From the NCBI RefSeq assembly GCF_028640845.1, contig NC_080542.1, positions 132,020,580-132,084,579 on the forward strand: 64,000 nucleotides of DNA, read 5' to 3'. Numbering within the stretch: position 1 is the stretch's first letter; the number at the start of each line of letters is the position of its first letter. A program made the position numbers and the translations under genes. Below the pieces are notes generated by a model. The model was not told the DNA's origin, ran no database searches, and saw only the letters and a list, made by a program, of their open reading frames with translations. Below, in pieces: positions 9,356 to 20,735 of this stretch. Origin of the DNA: Ahaetulla prasina (Eukaryota > Chordata > Lepidosauria > Squamata > Colubridae).

Positions 9356-11449
9356 TGCCCAAAATTTTTTTTTATTTTTTTTACAAGCATAATAAAAAAG
9401 AATCATTGTGAACAAATTATTGGTCAAGTACATCTTTAAACATATCAAGTTTCACCTAAGTTATAGTCTAATAAAATGTATTTTCCTTCTTCTTTAAATT
9501 CAATTATTTATTTGCACACAATCTTATTATAGAAATAAATCAAATTCAACCCATTCAGGAAAATATTTAAATGAAGCCTAGTTCCCGTGCTTAATTCCCT
9601 TCAACATCATTAATAAATTCTATTTACGTTTTAAAATTTCACCACTCTCAGCTTTATATCTACATTACTAATCAGAGGTCATCCTATCTAAAATCTCTTT
9701 CTTAAAACTGCCCAGAGATCACATAGAAAATTTCATTCTTCCCTTTGTCTTCCTCTGCCTCTAAATCAATAACATATATTTAAAGTTTTCCATCTAATCC
9801 ATTTTAATATCAAACAAAAATTTAACATTTGCAAGGGTAATCACTAATTATTTCCCCCAGTTATTTCCCCAAAATATTAACTGTTTCCTTAGAAGTTTTA
9901 TCAAATCCTTTCATTACCTTACTTATTTGTAAAAACAAAAAAAGAGAATTTTTTTCTCAGTATAATAACACTCATTTCCCTCTTATCCCAATTTATTCTA
10001 GTATTTTCCCTCCATTTCCCAAAACCTCAATTATTTTATCATAGTTGTCACTCATATTTTAATATAGATATTAACATTTTATAAAATAAATTTCTTAATA
10101 TAACTCTAAAAGCAGCCATTAGTTCCTTTTAAGAAAAATGTTATGTGTCTACATCAGCAGCGCCTTCTCCGTGGGAATAGTCCACTATTCCATTCTTACT
10201 TTCTTTCTTTGCCTCTGAGTTCTTCTTAAGTAAGGAATTCTCCACTTAAATCAATAATCCAAAGACACACCATCTAGAAATCTCTTCTAAAACTGTTGTG
10301 TGATTCCAATGACATCAATCCTCATGGGAATAGTCACAAGAAAGCTATTCGACTCTTGCTATCTTCCTCTGCCTCTAATTGTAAAGGCAGCCATAAGTTC
10401 CTTACAAAAAAAAAATGTCGTGTACCCACACCCACAAAGCTTTCTCCATGGGGAATAGTCTGCTATTCCATTCTTGCATATTTTCTTTGCCTCTGGGTTC
10501 TTGTTTAAATAGGGAATTCAATTTCTATAGTTCAAAGACACGCCATCTAAAACTCTTTTCTAAAGCTGTTGTGTATTCCCAGCAGCACCAATCCTCTAGT
10601 TGTCTTCCTCTGCCTCTAGATGTCTCCTTTTGAAACAGTTACTGCTCACAAATAATAAGTAGCCATTTTGGTGACAAAATTCCTTTGTTCTCAAATGCTT
10701 TAGTACGTGGAGGTCAATTTTCCAAGATTTTCTCTTAATTGTATTTATTTATCTTCCAGATCTTATGTCCTATTGATATCTTTAATATTCCATAAATTTA
10801 AAACAGAGGGATTTGAGATATTCACATAAAAAACAGTTCAATAGCTTCTTTTAGTTTTTCCTCCTATTTCTTTAGTTTCCAATATAATCCATTAAGACAT
10901 CCAAGAATCTCCAAACCATTGTTTAGTTGGAAAAATATTATTTTCCTTTTCTTTAGTTAAATGGGGCTCTGCTTCCATTCCAAGCCCTTTCTTCTCTCTT
11001 TCACTTCCCGAATGTGTATTCTCCAAATTGACTTTCACTTTCACTTGTTATTCAATTAGCCGCCAATCTACAAGTTCTCCCCAAGGCTTGTGCCTATTTT
11101 AAATTCTTATTTTTTCTTCGTGAGATCATCACTCATTCGACTTCAACAATTTGTTTCTTGGTGCTTTTTCCTCCTGCCCGCTCTTGTAGCTGCCGTGGCT
11201 TTGGTGCAGCTGCCATGATGGACCCTGACGCTGCATTCCTCCCTGCTGGGTCGGGGGAAAAGATCCAGAGCTATGGGGAGTTTGCCATCTCCCCGTTCGC
11301 TCTGGCAGCTCCCCAACTCTTTGCTGCCCCTTCAAGTCAGCTATGGTCCGATCCAAAGTTCGGACGGACCCCCTGGGCGGGGGGATATCGGAGCAAACCC
11401 TGGAGACATCGGGGTTGTGACTGTCTTGCCTGCAGCGCTGGCCATCCTA
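9356..11449 (-). mobile_element. Long unclassified repeat, possibly L1 5' region
   Basis: AT-rich, pyrimidine-biased sequence turns GC-rich near 11140-11449. It contains a direct duplication of a 275-bp unit (10108-10382 and 10383-10622) and a shorter third relative near 9680-9765. Read on the minus strand, a GC-rich head followed by repeated monomers would suit the 5' untranslated region of an L1-type LINE. I see no diagnostic coding motif, so this is a guess about class; the repetition is what the sequence shows. Confidence 0.35.
10108..10622. repeat. Two tandem copies of a 275-bp unit
   Basis: GCAGCCATTAGTTCCTTTT (10112) recurs as GCAGCCATAAGTTCCTTAC (10387). The following landmarks match in order: a GGGAATAGTC block, CTATTCCATTCTT, TTTGCCTCTG, AAAGACAC.CCATCTA and CCTCTGCCTCTA. 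Confidence 0.8.
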
Positions 11450-11601
11450 TCCCATGACTTCTCATTGTTGTTGTTGTTGTTAGTTGTGAAGTTGTGTCCA
11501 ACCCATTGTGACCCCATGCACAATGTTCCTCCAGGCCTTCCTGTCCTCTACCATCCTCTGGAGTCCATTTAAACTCATGCCTACTGCTTCAGTGACTCCA
11601 T

Positions 11602-12087
11602 ATTTACAGATCCCTCACATCCAGGATATAAACTGTTTCAACTCCTACTCTCAAAACGACGCTATAGAGCACTGCACACCAGAACAAGTAGACACAAGAA
11701 CAGTTTTTTCCCAAAGGCCATCACTCTGCTAAACGAATAATTCCCTCAACACTGTCAAACTATTTACTAAATCTGCACTACTATTAATCTTCTCATCGTT
11801 CCCATCACCAATCTCTTTCCACGTATGACTGTATGACTGTAACTTTGTTGCTGGCAATCCTTATGATTTATATTGGTATATTGACCATCAATTGTGTTGT
11901 AAATGTTGTACCTTGAACGTATCTTTTCTTTTATGTACACTGAGAGCATATGCACCAAGACAAATTCCTTGTGTGTCCAATCACACTTGGCCAATAAAAA
12001 ATTCTATTCTATTCTATTCTATTCTATTCTATTCTATTCTATTCTATTCTATTCTATTCTATTCTATTCTATTCTATTCTATTATTC
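11602..12087 (+). mobile_element. CR1/L3-type LINE 3' end with (ATTCT)n tail, nested in BovB
   Basis: Begins ATTTACAGATCCCTCACATC and carries the C-terminal ORF2 remnant plus 3' UTR. The conserved block CACTTGGCCAATAAAAAATT leads directly into a pure ATTCT array at 12000-12087. The open frame that ends in repeated serine-isoleucine-leucine-phenylalanine-tyrosine is only the translated tail. Confidence 0.9.
12000..12087. repeat. (ATTCT)n microsatellite
   Basis: About 17 pentamers forming the tail of the CR1/L3 insertion, with one ATT slip near the end. Confidence 0.97.
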
Positions 12088-12319
12088 TATCCAGCCACCT
12101 TGTTCTCTGTCGTTCCCTTCTTCTTTTGCCCTCAATCTTTCCCAGCATCAGGCTCTTCTCCAGTGAGTCCTTCTTTTTCATTAGGTGGTCAAAGTATTTC
12201 AGTTTTATCTTCAGGATCTGGCCTTCTAAAGAGAAATCAGGGTTGATCTCCTCTAGGACTGACTGGTTTGATTGCCTTGCAGTCCAAGGGACTCGCAGGA
12301 GTCTTCTCCAGCACCATTG

Positions 12320-13913
12320 TAGTAGTCCCTTAAAGGAGGAGTGGTAGACTACACACTTGTGAGATATTTTTCATTTGTCATTCGAACTCTGAGAGCTATT
12401 CCTGGATTCTTAGGATAAAAACACAAAAAAAAAAACTTTTAATTTTTTGAATCTTTTTTATTTTAGCAAATTATGGCAAATCATTTTGTGACTGCCACTG
12501 TTAAATAATTGAGGAATGGAATTGGTGTTTTATCTGTATTAGAGAATTATACCAGTGATGACTTTGGAAACTGTCTTCTTCTTATTTCCTTAGCCATCTA
12601 TTGCATGAAGTCCATAAGGTTGTGCTTTCTGCCGCTCTTGTCTGGGTCAGAAGGTTAATTATCCTTCTTGGGGCTTGCTTGGGATAACATTTCACAATTA
12701 AGTCCCACAACATTTCTTTGAATGCTTGCTTGTGGTCAGATGATGCTAATTTTGAAACTCAGGCACCGTATTGTGCTGCTATATTTACTACAGATTTGCC
12801 AAAAAAGACACAGTGCAGAACAAAAAACAACCAATTTCCCCACACAATTATTTATTTTTAATTCCAAGCTAGGCATGTGTTTGGCTGCACCGTTTCAGCT
12901 TCTTTTCTTCTCTAAAGCCACCTACAATGCTGAATAAAAGGACATGGATGTTTCTGCTTAGAATTTTGGGGGTCTGTTGCCCACTACATGGCTGAAAGGC
13001 TTGTTGAATTTCATTTACAATGCTGGAAAGAGAGAGACTTACAAGCCAGCATTTCCAGCAATATCTGCAGTAACCATATCTGTATAAAAAGGACCTTCAG
13101 ACAGCAACTTGGTGCCAGCAATGTAAATTGAGCAGCAACATTACGCAATGGGCTAGATGTTTATTCTTTTAAAAATATGTTATTAAGAGCTTGTTGAAGT
13201 TGCAACCAACATGTGAATTTTATTTTGACTTTATTTTAGTAGAAGCTAACTCAATGAAGAAAAGTAGATGTTACAAAGAATTCCATATAATGCGGTGTTT
13301 AATTCCCCCCGCCTCCATAATAATCTTTGGATTGGTATTTGGTTTGTAACATTTTGACATTTGAAAGGGTTATAATTTCTTTTCTTTTTCTTTTAAATGG
13401 TGAAATATGCCTTACGAACATATTGTCAGATCATAGCAGGCTGATAGTTTTGATCTTTCTGTGTTATTTTTTTCCCTCTTATTATTTGATGTAATTGGCA
13501 TTTCTACAAATGTCAGAGTATCATGCTTTCACAACGACATGAACAGCATTTTGTCAACTCAAGGGCAGGCATATCCTGTAAAGGATATATGAATGCTTTA
13601 TTGATTTGAAAGCAAATCCATCATAAGTAAAAGATGTGAATCTAATGCTAAGTACCTACTGTACAGAAATAAGACTTGAAGGAAAATCTTCCTAGAATCA
13701 TAAGAGATGCCAAGCAAAAAACACCTTTGTTTTTAAATCTCTTATTATGTTTACTGAATTGAAGCATAATGACTTTTGAAATCATTAAAAAGATGTTAAG
13801 CATTCTCTGAACATATCTTGCTGCTCCTCTCCAAATTTTCTATATACCTGCTTCACAAATGTCGTAATCGTTATGATGAGTCTGGAATGTTTTCTGGTTT
13901 CTAAGCTTTTTCT
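12320..13913. other. Repeat-poor 1.6-kb stretch
   Basis: AT-rich with A/T homopolymers near 12427 and 13380. I recognise no repeat family and no exon. Confidence 0.45.
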
Positions 13914-14155
13914 GTCATGGTGGTGCAGCGGTTAGAATGCAGTACTGCAGGCTACTTCTTCTGACTGCTGGCTGCCGACAGTTCAGCAGTTCAATTCTCA
14001 CTGGCTTAGGATTGACTCCCTTCCAGCCTTCCAAGGTTGGTAAAATGAAGACCCAGATTGTTGGGGGCAATATGGTGACTCTGTAAACAACTTAGAGAGG
14101 GCTGTGAAGCACTGTAAAGTGGTATATAAGTCTAAGTGCTATTGCTATTGCTATT
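13914..14155 (+). mobile_element. Squamate tRNA-derived SINE, (GCTATT)n tail
   Basis: A tRNA-like head with A-box region TGGTGCAGCGGTTAG and B-box-like AGTTCAATTCTC is followed by a central domain (TCCTTCCAGCCTTCC-like, AAAATGAAGACCCAGATTG). It ends AAGTGCTATTGCTATTGCTA. The copy at 53.6 kb matches throughout. Confidence 0.85.
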
Positions 14156-14600
14156 CCTTAGCTGAACCTTTGGTGTTGTTAAAAAGCTCCATTGAGTGTC
14201 TCAAATTATATAAGCATTTTGCTATGATATACACAAAAATCTGCTCGAGATAGAAATTGATTCTATTGTTCCTTAACTCCATAAAGTTATTATGTGGGAT
14301 ATAAATAGACAACTGCTGTTCTGCCAGAGGCATTTCCCAATATTAGATGCCAGATCTAGTATACAAATTCAGTGAAATACTAAACAGCATCAACAATAGA
14401 AAATTTTAATTCCTTGCTCCCATCTCCTGATCTGGATTTTTATTTCCCAGGTCTGGTAGCAGTGCCTTCTCCTATGGAATGTCTTCAAAGATTTAGAACC
14501 AACAATCTCTATGTCAAGATGATAATTATTTACTGAAGCATTTAATGTTCAAGGTGGTACCAATAAAGGAGAATATTGGTAGCTCATGATTGAAATGGGG
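14156..14600. other. Unannotated spacer
   Basis: No repeat or gene recognised. Confidence 0.4.
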
Positions 14601-14601
14601 A

Positions 14602-14763
14602 GTCCTTGATGCTCTCTGAGCTTGGCTGTTTTCTTGCAAATGTTTCATTGCCCAAGCTAAGTAACATCATCAATGCTAGAGACTAGCATCAAGGACTATC
14701 ATTGGTTATGTTACCTAGTTTGGATAATGAAATGTCTGCAAGAAAACAACCAAGGTCAGAGAA
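14602..14763. mobile_element. Inverted pair of Penelope-like terminal modules
   Basis: The arm at 14614-14670 is the inverse of the arm at 14708-14763 (shared phrases TTTTCTTGCAAATGTTTCAT and ATGAAATGTCTGCAAGAAAA). Each holds a decayed hammerhead-like layout: a CTGATGA-like heptamer, a GTTAC-based stem and GAAA. Such modules are known from Penelope-like retroelements. The class is inferred from this motif. Confidence 0.5.
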
Positions 14764-15780
14764 CTGGACTATCATTTGGTATTCCAATGGGTGGAGGTGA
14801 AGAAGAGAGGCAGATGGGAGAGTGAGCTTCATCACTGAGAAACTTCTGCTTGGTAGCATCATGTATAGGGTCTGAAACTTATTCAAACATTTTGAATTTT
14901 GGAGAATGTTATCACACTTCTTTAAAATAGTGTCAGGAGAAAAGGGATAATCACAAAATGTGCATTCACCTGAAGGCCAACCAGCAAAATTAATTTTTAT
15001 GTCTCCTTTTAAGTTTAGAATGATTTCTATCTCTTCTGTTCACTCTTCCCATTGTTTCTGGGCAGATTAACAAAATTTCAAGAAAGTTCCAAGTACCCAT
15101 CCTCTTTATTTTATAAGAATGATTTGGGATCTCTACTATAGACATTATTGAGAATAAATGCAAACTTAATAAGTTAGTATTTCCTTCTACAGCAGAGTAT
15201 AAAAAATGATTCAGACCTGACCTGAATCATTGATTCAGTTTCATTGGGTCAATTCAAGTCAGCAGTTTGAATTGGAATCACCCAATTCAGTTAAATTTAT
15301 GTGGGCCAAAGTTGACTCATTTTGATGCAAAGATTCTATAGAATTACAATCCAATTGGAACTTCATAAAAACCTGCATTGCAAAGTGTAGTTTCCCATTT
15401 CTTTCTTTCTTTTATTTATTAAAAGAATCTTACAAAAATAAAATCAGATCAGGCATGGAGCTTAGTGAGTATCAGGAGAAATGTTGCAGGAACTCATTGG
15501 TATCTATGGGCATCCAGTTGGGGATTTATAATTTTAATATTAGTAGGAAGTTACATCACCATATAGTCTTTGCTTTTTGAAAAAAAAAGTCATATATCAA
15601 CCTAAAAGAAATAAAAAATCACAGAACTTTGTTTTCATAAGTGACAACTGTAGCAAGACTATTGTATCTTTAAAAGCAAATGGCAAAAGTAGAATTTTAA
15701 AAGGCACAACACTACCTACAACCAAATGAGTACTCGGTAAACATGATGGGACTGGTAGATATCGAATAATTAACCTCTTT
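14764..15780. other. Unannotated AT-rich stretch
   Basis: A short direct repeat around TTCAG/GAATCA lies near 15208-15290. No gene or family recognised. Confidence 0.4.
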
Positions 15781-15816
15781 GATTATATATAGAAGCACGA
15801 AGCTGTAAACACCGGC

Positions 15817-15850
15817 CTGAAGATGACGAATGAGACTTCGTCGAAACGTC
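15817..15850 (+). ncRNA. Hammerhead-ribozyme-like motif, probable Penelope-like remnant
   Basis: CTGAAGA at 15817-15823 fits the CUGANGA core. The stem GACGAA/TTCGTC closes over a short loop, then GAAAC (15843-15847) and GTC follow. This is the order expected of a hammerhead core (CUGANGA, helix II, GAAA). Whether helices I and III and cleavage are intact is not shown. Vertebrate Penelope-like elements are known to carry such motifs. Confidence 0.5.
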
Positions 15851-15903
15851 ACCAAGACACTTCCAATTTTATGCAGGAGAAAACCCAAATAACCAAAGAC
15901 CCA

Positions 15904-15956
15904 CGTATGTATGTATGTATGTATGTATGTATGTATGTATGTATGTATGTATGTAT
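15904..15956. repeat. (GTAT)n microsatellite
   Basis: About 13 tetramers directly after the hammerhead-like module. Confidence 0.97.
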
Positions 15957-15987
15957 TTGTTTTCGTAGGTTTTCATGGGTATAGGTA

Positions 15988-16045
15988 TGTAGGTCTTGGC
16001 ATTTTCACATTACACGGGAAAAGACCCGAAAATGCCAAGACCTAC

Positions 16046-16046
<1 letters not shown>
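15988..16046. repeat. Perfect 19-bp inverted repeat between two microsatellites
   Basis: TGTAGGTCTTGGCATTTTC (15988-16006) and its exact inverse (16028-16046) enclose a 21-base spacer. The right arm runs straight into the CTAT array. Confidence 0.9.
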
Positions 16047-16114
<68 letters not shown>

Positions 16115-16151
16115 CCTACCTACCTACCTACCTACCTACTTACCTACCTAC
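16046..16151. repeat. (CTAT)n-(CTAC)n microsatellite
   Basis: CTAT tetramers change to CTAC tetramers near 16112. The open frame of repeated tyrosine-leucine-serine-isoleucine here is simple-repeat translation. Confidence 0.97.
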
Positions 16152-16806
16152 ATTTACAGTTGACTAAAAATCCTTTATATAATGTTTGCATGAAACAGAA
16201 AAAGAATTTGTGGCTTTAATCATTAGGAAAAAAATAGGATAATAGAAAAGAAAACCATTGACGTCCAACTCCTTTTGGCACAGTAGAATGAGATAATAAT
16301 ATATAGCCTCAAATTTTTACTTTTACATAATAATGTATACTAGTCATTTCTATAACAGCAAACCTATCTACTCAACAAAATCAAAAATGAGTTTCATTTT
16401 TTCCCCCACCTCAAGCACTAAGTCCAAAAGCGGTTTTCAAGCAGAAGCAAAATTAATTGTATTCTTTTCTTTAATCACAGCAGTCAATGTTGCCATCCCT
16501 GCTAACTCCATCAACTTTTGTATTCATCTATTTATCCATTGTGGGAATCAAAGCATCCTTTCATTTTTCTGCAAACGTATTTTCTCCCCTTTATCCTATA
16601 TATTTCCCCTTCCCACTTTCCTCTCCTACTTCCCCATTATTTTCATTTTTCTTTGTATTTCTCTATTTTATATTTTGACAAACTCATACAAATATTTGTA
16701 AAAAAAAGTAGAATAACAGAAAAAACTCAGTTTTTGTAATCATAAAACAAGAGAGTATTTTATAAATTTAGTCATATTTGCTGTAAAGAAAATCAGAAGC
16801 CTCTAT
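16152..16806. other. Unannotated pyrimidine-rich stretch
   Basis: Overlapping phenylalanine-rich open frames at 16333-16739 reflect T/C-rich composition. No family recognised. Confidence 0.4.
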
Positions 16807-16868
16807 TCTTCCTTCCTTCCTTCCTTCCTTCCTTCCTTCCTTCCTTCCTTCCTTCCTTCCTTCCTTTC
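16807..16868. repeat. (CCTT)n microsatellite
   Basis: About 15 tetramers. Confidence 0.97.
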
Positions 16869-17772
16869 CTCTGCATAAAGTCACCAGACTTCTAGAAGAT
16901 AGCATCTAGACATCTTTATATGCCATAAAGAGATTCTTCTATATCTAATTCCTGTATCACACTGGTTTCATGATATTGTGCAGGCTACAATTAAAGAACA
17001 GTGTATTATGCTAAGAAAATATTGCAAATATTTAGACTATTTAAGGCTGGAGTGTGGTATCCAATATACGTAAGTTATTTGAAATATGCATCTGAGTGAG
17101 TTTTATTGCATAGACCTCCACACACCCACTATGATTTGATCCTACAATCCTGAAATTCACATTTGTAACATGTGGAGCCTGGCTTAGCACTGCTTCTTCT
17201 CATTCATATGCTAGTACTGGAAACATTTCAAGACCTGGATAATAAATACAATGATTTGCCCATGGAAAACATTTCTTCCTCTTCACCACTCTCAGACTCT
17301 TTGTCAATAACAGCCTATGGCATGTTAACTTCCCATCATTCAGAGGTGGCACTCTGACATTTACAATGCAGAGAAAAGTAACAAAGTGTGAAGCACACCA
17401 TAAATCATGGGAAGCAAGCAGGTTGATAGGAAGAGAAAGACTTAAGAAACCCCTTCCAGGGGAAAAAAAAGGGGTGGGGGGAGGTTGTGGAAAATAAAAC
17501 AGGACCAAAATGTATTTTATATAAAAAGGAAAGAATGACCTTTTCACCTGTCATCATTCAGGAAAGCTTTTTTTAAAAAAAAATATTCTGAGTCTCTAGA
17601 ATTGAAGAAATATATATTCCTGAATGCTTCACTTCATGTGTGATGAATGAACTTTTTATTATTGTTGCTATTATCCAGGGTATAAGACCCTTGAGTGAAA
17701 TCAGGATGAAGAGTCAGGAAAAGAGAACCAAAGGTCTGATATTAAAAGAATATAAGGTTTTATAGTATAAGG
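16869..17772. other. Unannotated stretch
   Basis: Contains a purine run of A and G at about 17458-17488. No gene or repeat family recognised. Confidence 0.4.
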
Positions 17773-18200
17773 CAGTGTTTCTTAATCCTTGCAACTTTAG
17801 GACATGTAGACTTCATGTCAGTACGTTTGCCAATTTAAGTTTTTACAAGCAACTTGATTCCTAATATCTTAGCTCTCTTTTTCTCTCTCTGTGTGTAGGA
17901 CAACTTGCCACAATCAACTTGCTGCAAGCAACTTGTCATGGAATAAGAGTTACACTGATATTGAAGAAATGGTGAAATAGAATCACGAAAGAAAGAATGT
18001 AAAATGAAATGTGAATGAAAAAAAAGTACAATATTTTTCATTTATTTATTATTTATTAAATTGAATTATTGAATTATTCCGTGGCCAGTTGTCTTGAGGC
18101 AAGCTGGCCATGGCAAGTTGTCCCATTCTGGGCTGGGGAATTCTGGGAGTTGAAGTCCACATGTCTAAAAGTCAATGAGACTGAGAAACGACAGTGTAAG
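17773..18200. mobile_element. Fold-back MITE, arms separated by about 280 bp
   Basis: The left arm (CAGTGTTTCTTAATCC, then GGACATGTAGACTTCA) pairs with the right arm (GGGAGTTGAAGTCCACATG, then GAGACTGAGAAAC). Related arms occur in the elements at 6.5, 35.1 and 63.1 kb. The interval 17838-18115 is not part of the usual element and may be a second insertion. It has several AACTTG phrases and a TTGAATTATTGAATTATT direct repeat. Confidence 0.55.
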
Positions 18201-18870
18201 GCAATGTTGGAAATCAGATTACAAGAATGAGCTCCTTTCTTGGTCAATTCACCAAGTTGGTCTACAACCTTTGGACAATATTTTCATTATAAGATGGACA
18301 GAGAGCATTCAAGCTCTTTAATTTTTGTAACTTCTTCTTTAGCTGTCAGGGGTTTTCTGGGGTTATGGTGCAAGACATCAGAATGATGATTCTGATGGTG
18401 CAATTGAAACTTCACCCATTTTTTTGTGTTTCACACATTAAAAAAAAATTGATGGAGTTTTGATCATACCATCAAGTTGCCATCCTGCTTTCTTTGACCA
18501 TTCTCTATGAACACCTCAATAGAAGGCAGCAAACTGAACAGAACAGAAGATAGTATAGGCAGTCCTGGAAGTATGACCATAATGAACTCTGCCCATTATG
18601 ATCATAATGTTAACTGAGTCACGTTAAATGAATGAGCCCTATCCCTTCTCTCGCAATGCATTTGTTAATTAAGTGTGAATGGGGTTCCTCAGGGGTGGTA
18701 AAGACCATGGAGGGCCTAATACCTGCCTCCAGCCACTCAAGGCTTTCCCCCACCCCCTGAGATATCTCGTTCTCTACCCTTAAGGTCCCCCACAGCTGCT
18801 TGGGCCTTCTCTACACCAACCCCCTATTACCAACTGCTCACTTATCTTTTGAAGATCTACAGATTGCAGA
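18201..18870. other. Mostly unannotated; weak pogo-like fragment
   Basis: TAGGCAGTCCTGGAAGTATG at about 18558 resembles a pogo-like terminus, but only about 100 bp can be followed. The rest shows nothing. Confidence 0.35.
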
Positions 18871-19369
18871 TTAACAGAGTTGGAAGGGACCTTGTAGTCG
18901 TCTAGTAATCCCCCTCCCAAAGCAGAAGACCCTATACCATTTCTGAGAGATGGCAGTCCAGTCTCTTGAAAGCTTCCAGTGATGAAGCTCCCACAACTTC
19001 TGAAGGCAACTTCTGTTTCATTGGTTAATTGTTCTCACTGTCAGAAAATTTCTCCTTATTTCTAGATTGAATTTCTCCTTGATCAGTTTCCATTCATTAT
19101 TCCTTGTCTAGCCTTCAGGTGCCTTGGAAAATAGCATGACCCCCCCTCCTCTCTGTGGCAGCCCCTCAAATATTGGAACACTGTTATCATGTCTCCCCTG
19201 GTCCTTCTCTAGCCACGCCCATTTCCTGCAACCTTTCATCAAATGTTTTAGCCTCCAGCCTCCTAATCATCTTGGTTGCTCTTCTCTTCACTCTTTTTAG
19301 AGTGATCTTTTTTATAGTATGGTGACCAAAACTGAATGCAGTATTCTAGGTGTGGTCTTACAGAAGAGG
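18871..19369 (-). mobile_element. CR1 LINE 3' end
   Basis: Reverse-orientation CR1: AACAGAGTTGGAAGGGACC, CCCACAACTTCTGAAGGC, AAATTTCTCCTTATTTCTAG, ATCATGTCTCCCCTGGTCC, then AAACTGAATGCAGTATTC. It is longer than most copies here. The ORF2 C-terminal frame is broken by several changes. Confidence 0.85.
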
Positions 19370-19570
19370 CTGAGCCATGTGGCAGAAAAGCAGGTGACTT
19401 TTTCTCTGGCAAAGCTGGTTCCCCCCATCCTCCTTACATCTTGTGTACTTACAGATGCTTGTACAGAGATGGAATCATCTGTAAGAATGTGAGATCTATC
19501 GTGTCCCCATAGATCAGCCTGCAGAGATCCTCTGTGTGCCACCGAGTAACTATACTATTTAGTTGAATTA

Positions 19571-19812
19571 TTTTTTTTAATTTGAATTTATATCCCGCCC
19601 TTCTCCGAAGACTCAGGGTGGCTTACACAGTGTTAAGCAATAGTCTTCATCCATTTGTATATTATATACAAAGTCAACTTTTATTGCCCCCAATAATCTG
19701 GGTCCTCATTTTACCTACCTTATAAAGGATGGAAGGCTGAGTCAACCTTGGGCCTGGTGGGACTTGAACTTGCAGTAATTGCAAGCAGCTGTGTTAATAA
19801 CAGACAGATTAA
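19571..19812 (-). mobile_element. tRNA-derived SINE with L2-like 3' end
   Basis: On the minus strand, a B-box-like AAGTTCAAGTCCC is followed by the central domain GGTTGACTCAGCCTTCCATC and AAAATGAGGACCCAGATTAT. The 3' end contains CACCCTGAGTCTTCGGAGAA. That 3' end matches the end of the LINE at 57.9 kb, suggesting mobilisation by L2-type machinery. Confidence 0.8.
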
Positions 19813-20735
19813 CTGATCATAGGTGAAAATTGCAAATAAATCCCAGATATGTAAGTCTGAGTTGACAGTTGAGAAAACATCCAAGAACAAGTGATCTTTT
19901 CTACACTGATGTGAAAAAAGTCATATGGACCTGTCATTAAACCACTAGAAGCTTAGTACTTACTTGGCTTGGCTAAAGATTGGCTAAAATTATGAAGCCC
20001 TCATTGTTAGAAGATTACCATATCTGTGCTGCAAAAATCCAAATAACAATGATAACAACAAAGAGTTAGATTTTTGTATCTTTTTCCTGCCATCTAATAT
20101 TGACTACATTTTGTAGCCAAATCTAGTAGCCCTAATTCTTAGGCTTATTTGAACAAAGCCTAAGCAATTTTAAAAGATTAAGTTTGTTTGGCATGGCGGT
20201 GTTGTTCTGTGAGAAGGTTGGGAAACTGTTCCAAGATGTGAAGTATTTTTTCTTGATCTTAGTTTTTCTTTTTTCTTTTTTAAAGAACTATCGTCCAAAT
20301 AATTATGTGGCCAGTTGGTGGTGAAACTAAATCCTGAACCAGTAGGAAAAATATTTTAATGAACTGAAAGATATAAGTGGCAACCCTTTATCCACATTAC
20401 AAAACATTTTACCCAAAGTAAAGCAGCAGGTGCTTGATCCAGCCTAAGGTAGAACTAGTCCTGACAGGTGGAAAATAAAAAAGAAGAAAGGTATCAAAGT
20501 CTATTGGCTCATTATGTGTGATGGAATATGAAGAGAATAAAGATAAGCTCCCTATTGTACCTGAGTCTTTTTGTTTCTTTGTTTGCTTTACAGAGTCTGA
20601 ACCATTATCGCTCCTTCGCCCTGCAAGTTTTACAACTGAGCTTTTGTAGAAGGATACTAGAATCTTCTGGTGTGTAGTTATCTTTCATTTATGATTACAC
20701 AGATACTGATAAGTACATCAGAACCAAACAAAAAT
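19813..20735. other. Unannotated stretch
   Basis: No gene or repeat family recognised. Confidence 0.4.

Larger units (their letters stand above)
11465..12319 (-). mobile_element. BovB (RTE) LINE 3' end, split by CR1/L3
   Basis: Reverse-orientation BovB 3' end: a GTT-rich terminus, TTGTGAAGTTGTGTCCAACC, then CTTCCTGTCCTCTACCATCC. It breaks at GTGACTCCAT (11601) and resumes at CCAGCCACCTTGTTCTCTG (12091). It continues with TCAATCTTTCCCAGCATCAG and AGTCCAAGGGACTCGCAGG to about 12319. The two halves are contiguous in BovB. Confidence 0.8.

Noticed and set aside
15911..16219. 102-codon open frame with tyrosine-leucine-serine-isoleucine repeats
   Set aside because: Translation of GTAT and CTAT arrays.
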